From an uncultured Micrococcus sp. (GTDB lineage: Bacteria > Actinomycetota > Actinomycetes > Actinomycetales > Micrococcaceae): a stretch of DNA of 9,259 nt. The stretch is taken from contig CAMIOJ010000063.1 in assembly GCA_946222435.1 (NCBI GenBank), positions 1 to 9,259 on the forward strand, read 5' to 3'. Below are positions 1-5,850 of the stretch, in pieces. Below the pieces are notes generated by a model, which saw nothing but the letters and a program-made list of their open reading frames with translations, was not told the origin of the DNA and did no database searches. The number at the start of each line of letters is the position of its first letter. The stretch's first letter is position 1. A program made the translations under genes and the position numbers.

Positions 1-656
1 TGGCCGGTGACCCGGACGACGCCGCCGCGGCGGCCGCCGAGCTCTCGGACGCCCGCAGCATCGTGGCCGGCGCGGAGGCGGACGCGGCGGCCGGTTCGGG
101 GTCGGCCGCCGAGGCCACGTCGGCGGTGGCGGCGGAGAACGGCTCGGCGATCCGCGCCCTGCGCCGCCACGGCTGGGCCGTGCCGTCGCTGCAGCCGGTC
201 GGTCTGCGTCCGCTGGACCTCGATGTGGCCGGCGAGGGAGGCGTCATGGAGGTGTCCGTGGACTGGTCGGACGAGGACCGCCGGGTGCACGTGCGAGAGT
301 GCCGCACCACCGGGTCCGCCGAGGTGCCGGACGCCTGTCCGGGCCAGGACGGCGCGCCCACCGCCACGGAGGGGACCCTGCCGGTCGGCGTCACGTACCA
401 CGTCACGGCGGACGACGGCCGGGACACGTGGACCGCCACCCTCCCGATCGGGGCCGCCCGCTATGTGGTGACCTCGGACCTGCCCCGTGACCGTGTGGAG
501 CAGCTGCTCTCCACGATGGTGGTGTCGGACCGTTCGGGCGTCGCGGACGACCTCCGTGCCCCGGAGGAGATCTCCGACCGTCTCGAGCGCGGGATCGACC
601 GCCTGCTCGGCGCGGCGGACATCCCGTTCGGCGTGGCCGCGACGCCTGTCCTTTAG
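1..656 (+). CDS. 3' part of an unrecognised, probably extracytoplasmic regulatory protein (5' end outside window)
   Basis: The frame is open from base 3 to a TAG at 654-656, giving 217 visible residues; the true start lies upstream of the window. I do not recognise the family with certainty. The visible part starts with an Ala/Gly/Asp-rich, probably disordered stretch (about residues 1-48). A compact domain with many beta-type segments follows, beginning near LRRHGWAVPSL. It ends in a charged helix (DRLERGIDRLLG). No membrane segment is visible. The only two cysteines lie 12 residues apart (ECR...DAC), which would suit a disulfide outside the cytoplasm. The position directly before tatB is where actinobacteria often carry sigma-E regulation genes (anti-sigma factor, HtrA). 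A sigma-E regulatory protein (RseB/MucB-like or the periplasmic part of an anti-sigma factor) is therefore a reasonable inference, but no diagnostic motif proves it. Confidence 0.75.
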   Translation, partial: AGDPDDAAAAAAELSDARSIVAGAEADAAAGSGSAAEATSAVAAENGSAIRALRRHGWAVPSLQPVGLRPLDLDVAGEGGVMEVSVDWSDEDRRVHVRECRTTGSAEVPDACPGQDGAPTATEGTLPVGVTYHVTADDGRDTWTATLPIGAARYVVTSDLPRDRVEQLLSTMVVSDRSGVADDLRAPEEISDRLERGIDRLLGAADIPFGVAATPVL

Positions 657-662
657 TAGAGT
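657..662 (+). promoter_or_regulatory. Candidate -10 hexamer for leaderless tatB mRNA
   Basis: TAGAGT lies 8 bases before the GTG start of tatB and directly after the TAG stop of the upstream gene. No convincing Shine-Dalgarno precedes the GTG; the interval reads CAGAGCCT. The spacing would place the transcription start at or next to the start codon. No good -35 is visible. tatB may alternatively be read only through from the upstream gene. Confidence 0.35.
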
Positions 663-670
663 CAGAGCCT

Positions 671-1351
671 GTGAACATCGGTATCAACGGCGGCGAGTTC
701 ATCGTCCTCATCCTCATCGCCCTGCTCATCCTGGGTCCTGAGCGGCTGCCGATGTACACCCGGAAGTTCGCGGACTGGCTGCGCTCCCTGAAGGTCATGG
801 CCGAGGGGGCCAAGGAGCAGTTCAAAGAGGAGACCGGACGGGACTTCGACGAGATCGAATGGCGCAAGTACGACCCGCGTCAGTACGACCCCCGCCGCAT
901 GATCCGCGAGGCCCTGCGCGAGCCCGTGGACTCCACCCGCACCACCGCACGCAACGGTGTCACCGCCGAGGACCTGCACGGCGGCCTGAGCCGTGACGAC
1001 CTCCGTGACATGGACCCGCGGGCGATCTTCCGCAAGTCCTCCGGCGGCTCCACTGCGGTTCCCGCTGCGGGTCCGGCCACGGACTCCGCATCCGCGGCAG
1101 GCACCTCCACCGCGTCGGCGGCCCCCGCGCCCTCGGCAGCCGCCGGCCCCGCGGCCGCCACCGGTTCGGCAGCCACCGCCGGCGCCGCCGTCGCCGGCGG
1201 TGCGGCCGCGGCCCTGATGGGCTCCGGCCGGGCCGAGGCCATGGTCCAGGACGACCGTTCCGCAGCGCCCGTGCAGGACCTGGAGACCGAGCCGGACCCC
1301 CTGGAGCTGCTGGGCAAGGCGCCGGCCCCCTTCGACGTAGATGCCACCTGA
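671..1351 (+). CDS. tatB: Sec-independent (twin-arginine) translocase subunit TatB
   Basis: TatB is a membrane component of the Tat pathway, which exports folded proteins; with TatC it forms the receptor for twin-arginine signal peptides. Of the 226 residues, 3-21 form one N-terminal membrane helix with an acidic residue at its start (E9). The Gly-Pro hinge GPERLP (22-27) and an amphipathic helix (about 28-55) follow, which is the TatA/B layout. The acidic residue in the helix and the long charged middle favour TatB over TatA. A YDPRQYDPRR segment sits at 67-76. Residues 139-186 are rich in Ala/Gly/Ser/Pro and carry no charge, before a short acidic end. The start is the GTG at 671, the only one placing the helix at the N-terminus. 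No tatA or tatC is nearby. It sits 14 bases after the preceding gene and may share its transcript. The start has no clear ribosome-binding site. Confidence 0.9.
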   Translation: MNIGINGGEFIVLILIALLILGPERLPMYTRKFADWLRSLKVMAEGAKEQFKEETGRDFDEIEWRKYDPRQYDPRRMIREALREPVDSTRTTARNGVTAEDLHGGLSRDDLRDMDPRAIFRKSSGGSTAVPAAGPATDSASAAGTSTASAAPAPSAAAGPAAATGSAATAGAAVAGGAAAALMGSGRAEAMVQDDRSAAPVQDLETEPDPLELLGKAPAPFDVDAT

Positions 1352-1393
1352 CCGGAACAGCCCCGTCCTTCCCGACGACGGCCGCCCACCTGC

Positions 1394-1430
1394 ACGAAGG
1401 GCCCTCACCTGACCGGTGAGGGCCCTTCGT
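1394..1430. terminator. Bidirectional hairpin terminator between tatB and mrp
   Basis: A perfect 16-bp stem (1394-1409 with 1415-1430) closes on the 5-base loop TGACC. It lies 42 bases after the tatB stop and 10 bases after the mrp stop on the other strand, so it can serve both convergent genes. There is no T-tract on either side; the + side continues CGTGC. Its right arm resembles those of the other two convergent-junction hairpins in the window. Confidence 0.8.
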
Positions 1431-1440
1431 CGTGCGGGGG

Positions 1441-2595
1441 TCAGCGCGGGGACAGCGGCAGGCCGACGCCGCGCAGGGAGCGGGGACGCACCGCCAGCCG
1501 GGCGGCGACCTCCTCGAGCGCCTGCGCCGCCGCGGAGGCCGCGGAGTCCTCGGCGATGACCACGGGCAGACCGTCGTCGCCGCCGGAGCGCACGGCAGGC
1601 TCCAGCGGGACGGTGCCCAGCAGCGGCACCTCGGTCTCGAGGACGGCGGAGAGGCGGTCGGCGACCTCCTGGCCGCCGCCAGCGCCGAAGACGTCCAGAA
1701 CACTGCCGTCCGGCAGGGTCATGGGACCCATGTTCTCCACCACGCCGGCCACGCGCTGGCCGGTCTGCTGCGCCAGCTGACCGGCGCGGGCGGCCACCTG
1801 GGCGGCGGCGTGCTGCGGGGTGGTGACCACGAGCAGCTCGGAGGTGGGCAACAGCTGGGCGGCGGAGATGGCGATGTCACCGGTGCCGGGCGGCAGGTCG
1901 ATCAGCAGCACGTCCAGGTCGCCCCAGTAGACGTCCGTGACGAACTGCTCGAGAGCCCGGTGCAGCATGGGGCCGCGCCACGCCACGGGACGGTCCTCGT
2001 CCAGGAACATGCCGATGGAGATGACCTTCACGCCGTGGGCGACCGGCGGCAGGATCATGTCCTCCACCCGGGTCGGGGCGGCGTCGGTGCCGAGCAGGCC
2101 GGGGATGGAGAAGCCGTGCACGTCGGCGTCGATCAGCCCCACGGTCAGACCACGCCCTGCCAGGGCGACCGCGAGGTTCGCGGTGACGGTGGACTTGCCG
2201 ACGCCTCCCTTGCCGGAGGCCACGCCGATCACCCGGGTGAGCGTCCCCTCCCGGAACGGGTTGGCGGGGCGGGAGCCACGCAGCCGCTCCTGCAGCCCAC
2301 GCCGCTGCTCGGGCGTCATGACGTCCAGCGTCACCTCGGCTTCGGCGCACCCCTCGAGTCCCTCGACGGCGGCCCGGGCGTCCGTCTCCAGCGTCCCCTT
2401 CAGGGGACAGCCGGCGATGGTGAGCCGCAGGACGACCTCGAGCCGGCCGGGGGCCGGCTCCACGACGGAGGCGACCATGCCGAGCTCGGTGACCGGGCGG
2501 CGGATCTCCGGGTCCTGCACCGTGGCCAGGGCGCGCAGCGCGGCGGACTCGAGCGCCGTCGTCGGGGTGGAGGTGGCGACCTCGGGTGCGCTCAT
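1441..2595 (-). CDS. mrp: Mrp/NBP35-type P-loop ATPase (putative Fe-S cluster carrier)
   Basis: Mrp/ApbC proteins are dimeric MinD-like ATPases thought to carry and transfer Fe-S clusters in the cytosol. Of 384 residues, about 14-95 form a MIP18/DUF59 domain that includes the typical AGCPL segment (Cys63). The ATPase follows, with deviant Walker A SGKGGVGKST (127-136), DADVHG (156-161), Walker B-like LLIDLPPGTGD (230-240) and ENM (287-289). The CxxC pair that usually follows ENM and binds the bridging cluster is absent: the segment reads GPMTLPDGSVLDVFG, and Cys63 and Cys83 are the only cysteines. I recall this also for mycobacterial Mrp, so it may be an actinobacterial trait. The ATG overlaps the TGA of the upstream DUF1003 gene (ATGA), and a strong purine-rich site lies 9 bases upstream. 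It is the last gene of a three-gene operon. Confidence 0.92.
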   Translation of the reverse strand: MSAPEVATSTPTTALESAALRALATVQDPEIRRPVTELGMVASVVEPAPGRLEVVLRLTIAGCPLKGTLETDARAAVEGLEGCAEAEVTLDVMTPEQRRGLQERLRGSRPANPFREGTLTRVIGVASGKGGVGKSTVTANLAVALAGRGLTVGLIDADVHGFSIPGLLGTDAAPTRVEDMILPPVAHGVKVISIGMFLDEDRPVAWRGPMLHRALEQFVTDVYWGDLDVLLIDLPPGTGDIAISAAQLLPTSELLVVTTPQHAAAQVAARAGQLAQQTGQRVAGVVENMGPMTLPDGSVLDVFGAGGGQEVADRLSAVLETEVPLLGTVPLEPAVRSGGDDGLPVVIAEDSAASAAAQALEEVAARLAVRPRSLRGVGLPLSPR

Positions 2596-3344
2596 GCCTG
2601 CGTGCCCTCCTCCCGCCGGTCCTGTGGCGCGGCCTGCCCGGCCGCACGGCGCTCGGCGGCCTCCTCGGCGGCGAGGATGGCGAGGGTGGTGGTGGCGGTG
2701 TCCTCGCCGTCCGCCGCGCGCGCCGGGTCCCCCTTCTTCTTCGCCGTCTTCTTGCCGCCCTTCTTCGTGGCCTTGCGGTCCTTCTCCGCGCTGCGCGCCT
2801 CGAGCAGGTCGTTGCGGATCTCCTCGCGCAGGGACTCGCGCAGCTCCTTCACGATGTCCTCGGACACGCCGCGCAGCTCGGAGCGCACGAAGTCGCGGGT
2901 GGACATGTCCTGCAGCGCCAGGCGCAGGCCGGCGATCTCCCGGGTCAGGTACTCGGTGTCCGCGAGGTTGCGCTCGGCACGGTCGCGGTCCTCGCGCAGG
3001 GCCACCTTGTCACGGTCGTCCTGGCGGTTCTGCGCGAGCAGCAGCAGGGGAGCCGCGTAGGACGCCTGCAGGGACAGCATCAGCGTCAGGGCGGTGAAGC
3101 CGATCGCGGCGTCGTCGAAGCGCAGGGACTCCGGACCCCACGTGTTCCAGCCCAGCCAGATCGCACAGAACAGGGTCATCCACAGCAGGAACTGCGGGGT
3201 GCCCATGAAGCGGGCGAAGCCCTCGGTCGCCTCGCCGAACGCGTCGGGGTTCGGCGTGAGGCGGGGCATGCGGCGGCGGCGCGCGCTGAGCGGCGTGTCC
3301 AGCCCGGACTGGCGGGTGCGCGGGTCCTTGACGTTCTCGGCCAT
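2592..3344 (-). CDS. DUF1003 family membrane protein
   Basis: This is a 250-residue protein of unknown function. After a basic cytoplasmic leader (RRRRMPR at 22-28), two membrane helices lie at about 51-68 and 80-104. The second runs into LQASYAAPLLLLAQNRQDDRDK, the most recognisable part of DUF1003 proteins. Residues about 108-190 are highly charged and look like a long helix or coiled coil. A Lys-rich stretch follows (KKGGKKTAKKK, 194-204), then an Ala/Glu tail. No enzymatic motif is visible. It is the middle gene of an operon: its AAGGAG ribosome-binding site overlaps the TAA of the MgtE-N/CBS gene, and its TGA overlaps the mrp ATG. Such coupling suggests matched production of the three proteins. 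The same neighbourhood occurs in mycobacteria (Rv1231c region, from memory). A role with the Mg2+-sensing neighbour is inference only. Confidence 0.87.
   Translation of the reverse strand: MAENVKDPRTRQSGLDTPLSARRRRMPRLTPNPDAFGEATEGFARFMGTPQFLLWMTLFCAIWLGWNTWGPESLRFDDAAIGFTALTLMLSLQASYAAPLLLLAQNRQDDRDKVALREDRDRAERNLADTEYLTREIAGLRLALQDMSTRDFVRSELRGVSEDIVKELRESLREEIRNDLLEARSAEKDRKATKKGGKKTAKKKGDPARAADGEDTATTTLAILAAEEAAERRAAGQAAPQDRREEGTQA
2605..2614 (-). promoter_or_regulatory. Shine-Dalgarno of mrp, inside the end of the DUF1003 gene
   Basis: On the minus strand this reads GGGAGGAGGG, 9 bases before the mrp ATG at 2595. It lies within the last codons of the upstream gene, whose TGA overlaps the mrp ATG. 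This fits translational coupling and supports the chosen start. Confidence 0.7.
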
Positions 3345-3349
3345 GGGCG

Positions 3350-3355
3350 CTCCTT
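3350..3355 (-). promoter_or_regulatory. Shine-Dalgarno fused to the upstream stop codon
   Basis: The minus strand reads TAAGGAG-CGCCC-ATG: the TAA ending the MgtE-N/CBS gene (3356-3354) shares bases with the AAGGAG site of the DUF1003 gene, with 5 bases to its ATG. Ribosomes ending on the first gene are placed exactly at the next start. Confidence 0.8.
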
Positions 3356-4625
3356 ACTGCGTGCTCGTCGACGGGTTCGGCAGGTCTTCCGGGTCCATGG
3401 CCCGCCAGTCGTCCGGGAGGATGTGGTCCAGCACGTCGTCCACGGTCACGGCGCCGACCACACGCTGCTGGGCGTTCACCACGGGGATGCAGGTGAGGTT
3501 GTAGGTCGCCAGCTCGCGGGTCACGTGGACGATCGGGGTGAGGTCGGAGACCGGTTCGAGGTCCTTGTCCAGGATGTTGCCGAGCGGCTCCGGCGGCGGG
3601 TAGCGCAGCAGCTGCTGGAAGTGCACGGCGCCGAGGTAGCGGCCGGTGGGGGTCTCCAGGGGAGGACGGGCGACCAGCACGAGCGAGGCCAGGGCCGCGG
3701 AAATCTCCTGCTGGCGGATGGTGGCCATCGCCTCGGCCACCGTGTCCTCCGGGGCCATGATCACCGGCACGGGGGTCATGACGGAGCCGGCGGTGTCCTC
3801 CTCGTACTCGAGCAGGCGGCGCACGTCGTCCGCGTCCTCGGGCTCCATGAGCTCCAGGAGCAGCTCCTGCTGGCTGTCCGGCAGTTCGTGGAGCAGGTCC
3901 GCGGCGTCGTCCGGGTCCATCTCCTCGAGCACGTCGGCCGCGCGTTCGATGTCCAGGTGGGAGAGGATCTGCACCTGGTCGTCGTCCGGGAGCTCCTGCA
4001 GGACGTCCGCGAGGCGCTCGTCCTGCAGCTCGGCGGCGACCTCCACGCGGCGCTTGGCCGGCATGTCATGGATCATGTCCGCCAGGTCGGCGGGCTTGAG
4101 GTCCTCGTGGTGGGCCACGAAGCTCGTGGCGCCCTGCGGCTCGGAGCCGGCGGTCCACCGTGCCTCGTTCCAGGCGATCAGCCGGTGCTCGCCGCGGGAG
4201 CGCCCGAAGGCGCTGCGGCCGGCGTCCTTGCGCACGTACAGCTCCGTCATGAGCCAGTCCCCGTTGCGCTGCTGCTCCAGACCGGCGTCCTCCAGCACGG
4301 CCTCGCCCTCGCCATCGAGCAGGGTGAGCCGACGGTCGAAGAGGTCCGCCGCCACGGTCTGCTCGGCGCCGCGCCGGGAGAAGCGGCGCAGGTTGATCAG
4401 GCCGGTGGTGATGATCTGGCCCGAGTCCATGGAGGTCACGCGGGTCATGGGGACGAACACGCGCTTCTTGCCGGGGACCTCGATCACCAGGCCGATCGCC
4501 AGCGGTGCGTCCCGCATTCCGCGGTCGAGCACCACGACGTCCCGCAGGCGGCCGAGGCGGTCGCCGAGCGGGTCGAACACGTCCAGCCCGAGCAGGCGGG
4601 CCACGAAGATCTTGGAGGAGCTCAC
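3354..4625 (-). CDS. Soluble MgtE N-domain/CBS protein with PRC-barrel-like N-terminus
   Basis: This 423-residue protein resembles the cytosolic sensor half of the Mg2+ channel MgtE. Residues about 1-150 look like two PRC-barrel-type modules (GDRLGRLRDVVV near 21-32; FDRRLTLLDGEGEAV near 96-110). About 173-272 is the MgtE N domain, built of Asp/Glu-rich helical repeats such as DVLEEMDPDDAADLLHELP (231-249). The linker LLEYEEDTAGSVMT (271-284) leads into a pair of CBS domains (about 281-405). No membrane helices or channel domain follow, so it cannot itself transport Mg2+; a regulatory or scaffold role is inferred. Mycobacteria have a similar protein (Rv1232c, from memory). The start is GTG at 4625, where the PRC-like domain begins. 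It lacks a well-placed ribosome-binding site and has a -10-like TAGGCT 6 bases upstream. It is first in the operon with the DUF1003 gene and mrp. Confidence 0.88.
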   Translation of the reverse strand: MSSSKIFVARLLGLDVFDPLGDRLGRLRDVVVLDRGMRDAPLAIGLVIEVPGKKRVFVPMTRVTSMDSGQIITTGLINLRRFSRRGAEQTVAADLFDRRLTLLDGEGEAVLEDAGLEQQRNGDWLMTELYVRKDAGRSAFGRSRGEHRLIAWNEARWTAGSEPQGATSFVAHHEDLKPADLADMIHDMPAKRRVEVAAELQDERLADVLQELPDDDQVQILSHLDIERAADVLEEMDPDDAADLLHELPDSQQELLLELMEPEDADDVRRLLEYEEDTAGSVMTPVPVIMAPEDTVAEAMATIRQQEISAALASLVLVARPPLETPTGRYLGAVHFQQLLRYPPPEPLGNILDKDLEPVSDLTPIVHVTRELATYNLTCIPVVNAQQRVVGAVTVDDVLDHILPDDWRAMDPEDLPNPSTSTQ

Positions 4626-4626
4626 C

Positions 4627-4662
4627 GGTCCAGCCTAGTCCTCCAGTTCAGCATAGTCCTCC
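4627..4662 (-). promoter_or_regulatory. 18-bp imperfect tandem duplication carrying two -10-like hexamers
   Basis: Read on the minus strand, 4662-4645 and 4644-4627 are adjacent 18-base copies identical at 15 positions. Both begin GGAGGACTA. The upstream copy contains TATGCT (4655-4650) and the downstream copy TAGGCT (4637-4632), the latter 6 bases before the GTG start of the MgtE-N/CBS gene. The downstream hexamer would give a leaderless mRNA. The upstream one would start transcription about 18 bases earlier. Promoter function is inferred from motif and position. Confidence 0.5.
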
Positions 4663-4734
4663 GGTCCGCGGCGTCCCAGATCGGCCCTGGGCGTACAGGG
4701 GCCCGGCGGCCGGGACCTGCGCGCGGAGACACGG

Positions 4735-4740
4735 CAGAAT
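4735..4740 (+). promoter_or_regulatory. Candidate -10 hexamer of the stress membrane protein gene (leaderless)
   Basis: CAGAAT lies 6 bases before the ATG at 4747, leaving no room for a ribosome-binding site. This would place the transcription start at the ATG. It shares the 121-base divergent region with the promoter of the MgtE-N/CBS operon. No clear -35 is visible. Confidence 0.35.
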
Positions 4741-4746
4741 GGGGCC

Positions 4747-5706
4747 ATGTCCTTCATGATGTCCGGACCGACCTCCGCCCGAGAGAACGGCCTGCCGCGC
4801 GGCGAGCTGATCTCCACGCACACCACCCGCGAGGCCGCCCAGGAGCAGCTCGAGAGGCTGGTCCAGGGCGACGTCCCGCCCACCGCCGTGACCATGGTGG
4901 GCAAGGACCTGCGCGTGGTGGAGCGGGTGCGCGGCCGGATGTCCTACCCGCAGGTGGCGCTGTCCGCCGCGCTGCGCGGCCTGCTCTTCGGCACGCTGAT
5001 CGGCCTGTTCATGTACATCATCGCCCCGCAGGGCGGCTGGAACCAGGTGCTGTTCTCCGCCCTGCTGGGCGTGGGGCTGTGGATGATCCTCGGCGTGATC
5101 GGCCACTCGATGCGCAAGGACAGGAACGGCTTCGCGTCCACCCAGCAGGTGGTGCCGGCCGCCTATGACGTGGTGGTGGCCTTCGAGCACGCCGGTCGTG
5201 CCCGCGGCGTCCTGAACGCCGGCTCCGGTCAGGCCGTGCCCGTCTCGCCCGCCCCGCAGGGGCAGCAGGGCGGCCCTGGCCCGCAGACGCACCAGCAGAC
5301 CCCGACGACGGCGCCCTCCTCCGGCGCCCACGGCGCCTCGGGCTCGTCCCCGGCTTCGCAGGGGCAGCAGGGTCAGGCCGGGCACCAGGGCCAGACTGGT
5401 CAGGCCGGGCAGGTCAAGAACGGCGCGCACGTCGCGCCGTCCCAGCCTGCCCAGTCCACGGCGGAGCAGCCGGCGGCGGAGCGCCCGCAGACCCGGGACG
5501 GGCAGGCCGCCCAGCCCGCGCAGCCGGTCGAGGGGGCCGCCGCCGACGGATCCTCCGCGAGTGCAGACGCCACGCCCCAGGGCCTGGACCGCACCTACGG
5601 GCTGCGGCTGTCCCAGGAGGAGGTGGACCGGATCATCGCCGCCCGCGGCGGCACGCCGGGCCAGCCGCAGCCGCCCGAGCCCCCGGAGGGCGGCTCGGGG
5701 CGCTGA
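4747..5706 (+). CDS. General stress protein 17M-like membrane protein with Gln/Gly-rich tail
   Basis: The first 160 of 319 residues match the pattern of actinobacterial 'general stress protein' membrane proteins. A YflT/GSP17M-like alpha/beta segment (about 19-62, STHTTREAAQEQLERLVQ...AVTMVGKDLRVVERV) is followed by two membrane helices (about 72-92 and 101-119) with a GG turn. A short strand segment follows (AAYDVVVAFEHAGRARGVL, 138-156). Residues about 160-278 are low-complexity Gln/Gly/Ala/Pro/Ser and probably disordered. A conserved-looking helix closes the protein (LDRTYGLRLSQEEVDRII, 280-297). The biochemical function is unknown. It is divergent from the MgtE-N/CBS operon; a comparable gene lies next to the same operon in mycobacteria (Rv1234, from memory). 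The ATG at 4747 is chosen by the nearby -10-like CAGAAT, but ATGs at 4756 and 4759 are possible. Confidence 0.82.
   Translation: MSFMMSGPTSARENGLPRGELISTHTTREAAQEQLERLVQGDVPPTAVTMVGKDLRVVERVRGRMSYPQVALSAALRGLLFGTLIGLFMYIIAPQGGWNQVLFSALLGVGLWMILGVIGHSMRKDRNGFASTQQVVPAAYDVVVAFEHAGRARGVLNAGSGQAVPVSPAPQGQQGGPGPQTHQQTPTTAPSSGAHGASGSSPASQGQQGQAGHQGQTGQAGQVKNGAHVAPSQPAQSTAEQPAAERPQTRDGQAAQPAQPVEGAAADGSSASADATPQGLDRTYGLRLSQEEVDRIIAARGGTPGQPQPPEPPEGGSGR
5255..5411 (+). repeat. Short direct repeats coding the Gln/Gly-rich tail
   Basis: A 16-base unit (CGCAGGGGCAGCAGGG) occurs at 5255-5270 and 5357-5372. A 14-base unit (GGTCAGGCCGGGCA) occurs at 5371-5384 and 5398-5411, offset by 27 bases, which is nine codons. 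The repeats stay in frame and encode QGQQG and GQAG runs. Such a stretch could change length by slippage. Confidence 0.6.
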
Positions 5707-5771
5707 CCGGCCCCGCCCGCCGACCCGAGGCGACGGACGCGGACCCGTCGGCCGGTCTCCGACCATGACAG

Positions 5772-5816
5772 CGGCCCCGCACCCACCGGAAGGGAATCCG
5801 GTCGGGTGCGGGGCCG
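5772..5816. terminator. Bidirectional hairpin terminator between the stress protein and peptidase genes
   Basis: An outer stem of 13 bp (5772-5784 with 5804-5816) continues into a 6-bp inner stem (5785-5790 with 5797-5802) with one bulged base at 5803 and the loop AGGGAA. It lies 65 bases after the + gene and 34 bases after the minus gene. No T-tract is present; the + side continues TCGTCGTG. The remaining 65 bases before it hold nothing I can name. Confidence 0.8.
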
Positions 5817-5850
5817 TCGTCGTGAAGGGGACGGGCGGAGGCCCGGGGCG

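Noticed and set aside
1432..3060. 542-codon open frame on the + strand opposite mrp and the DUF1003 gene
   Set aside because: It is antisense to two well-recognised proteins. Its translation is low-complexity Gly/Gln/His/Arg, typical of complementary-strand frames in very GC-rich DNA.
2586..5168. 860-codon open frame on the + strand
   Set aside because: It runs antisense through two coupled genes and then out of frame into the stress protein gene. It has no domain or sensible start and is a GC-bias artefact.
5707..5771. Weak inverted pair GCCGAC/GTCGGC after the stress protein gene
   Set aside because: Only 6 bp with a loop of about 20 bases, in very GC-rich DNA. The strong hairpin just downstream is the better terminator.
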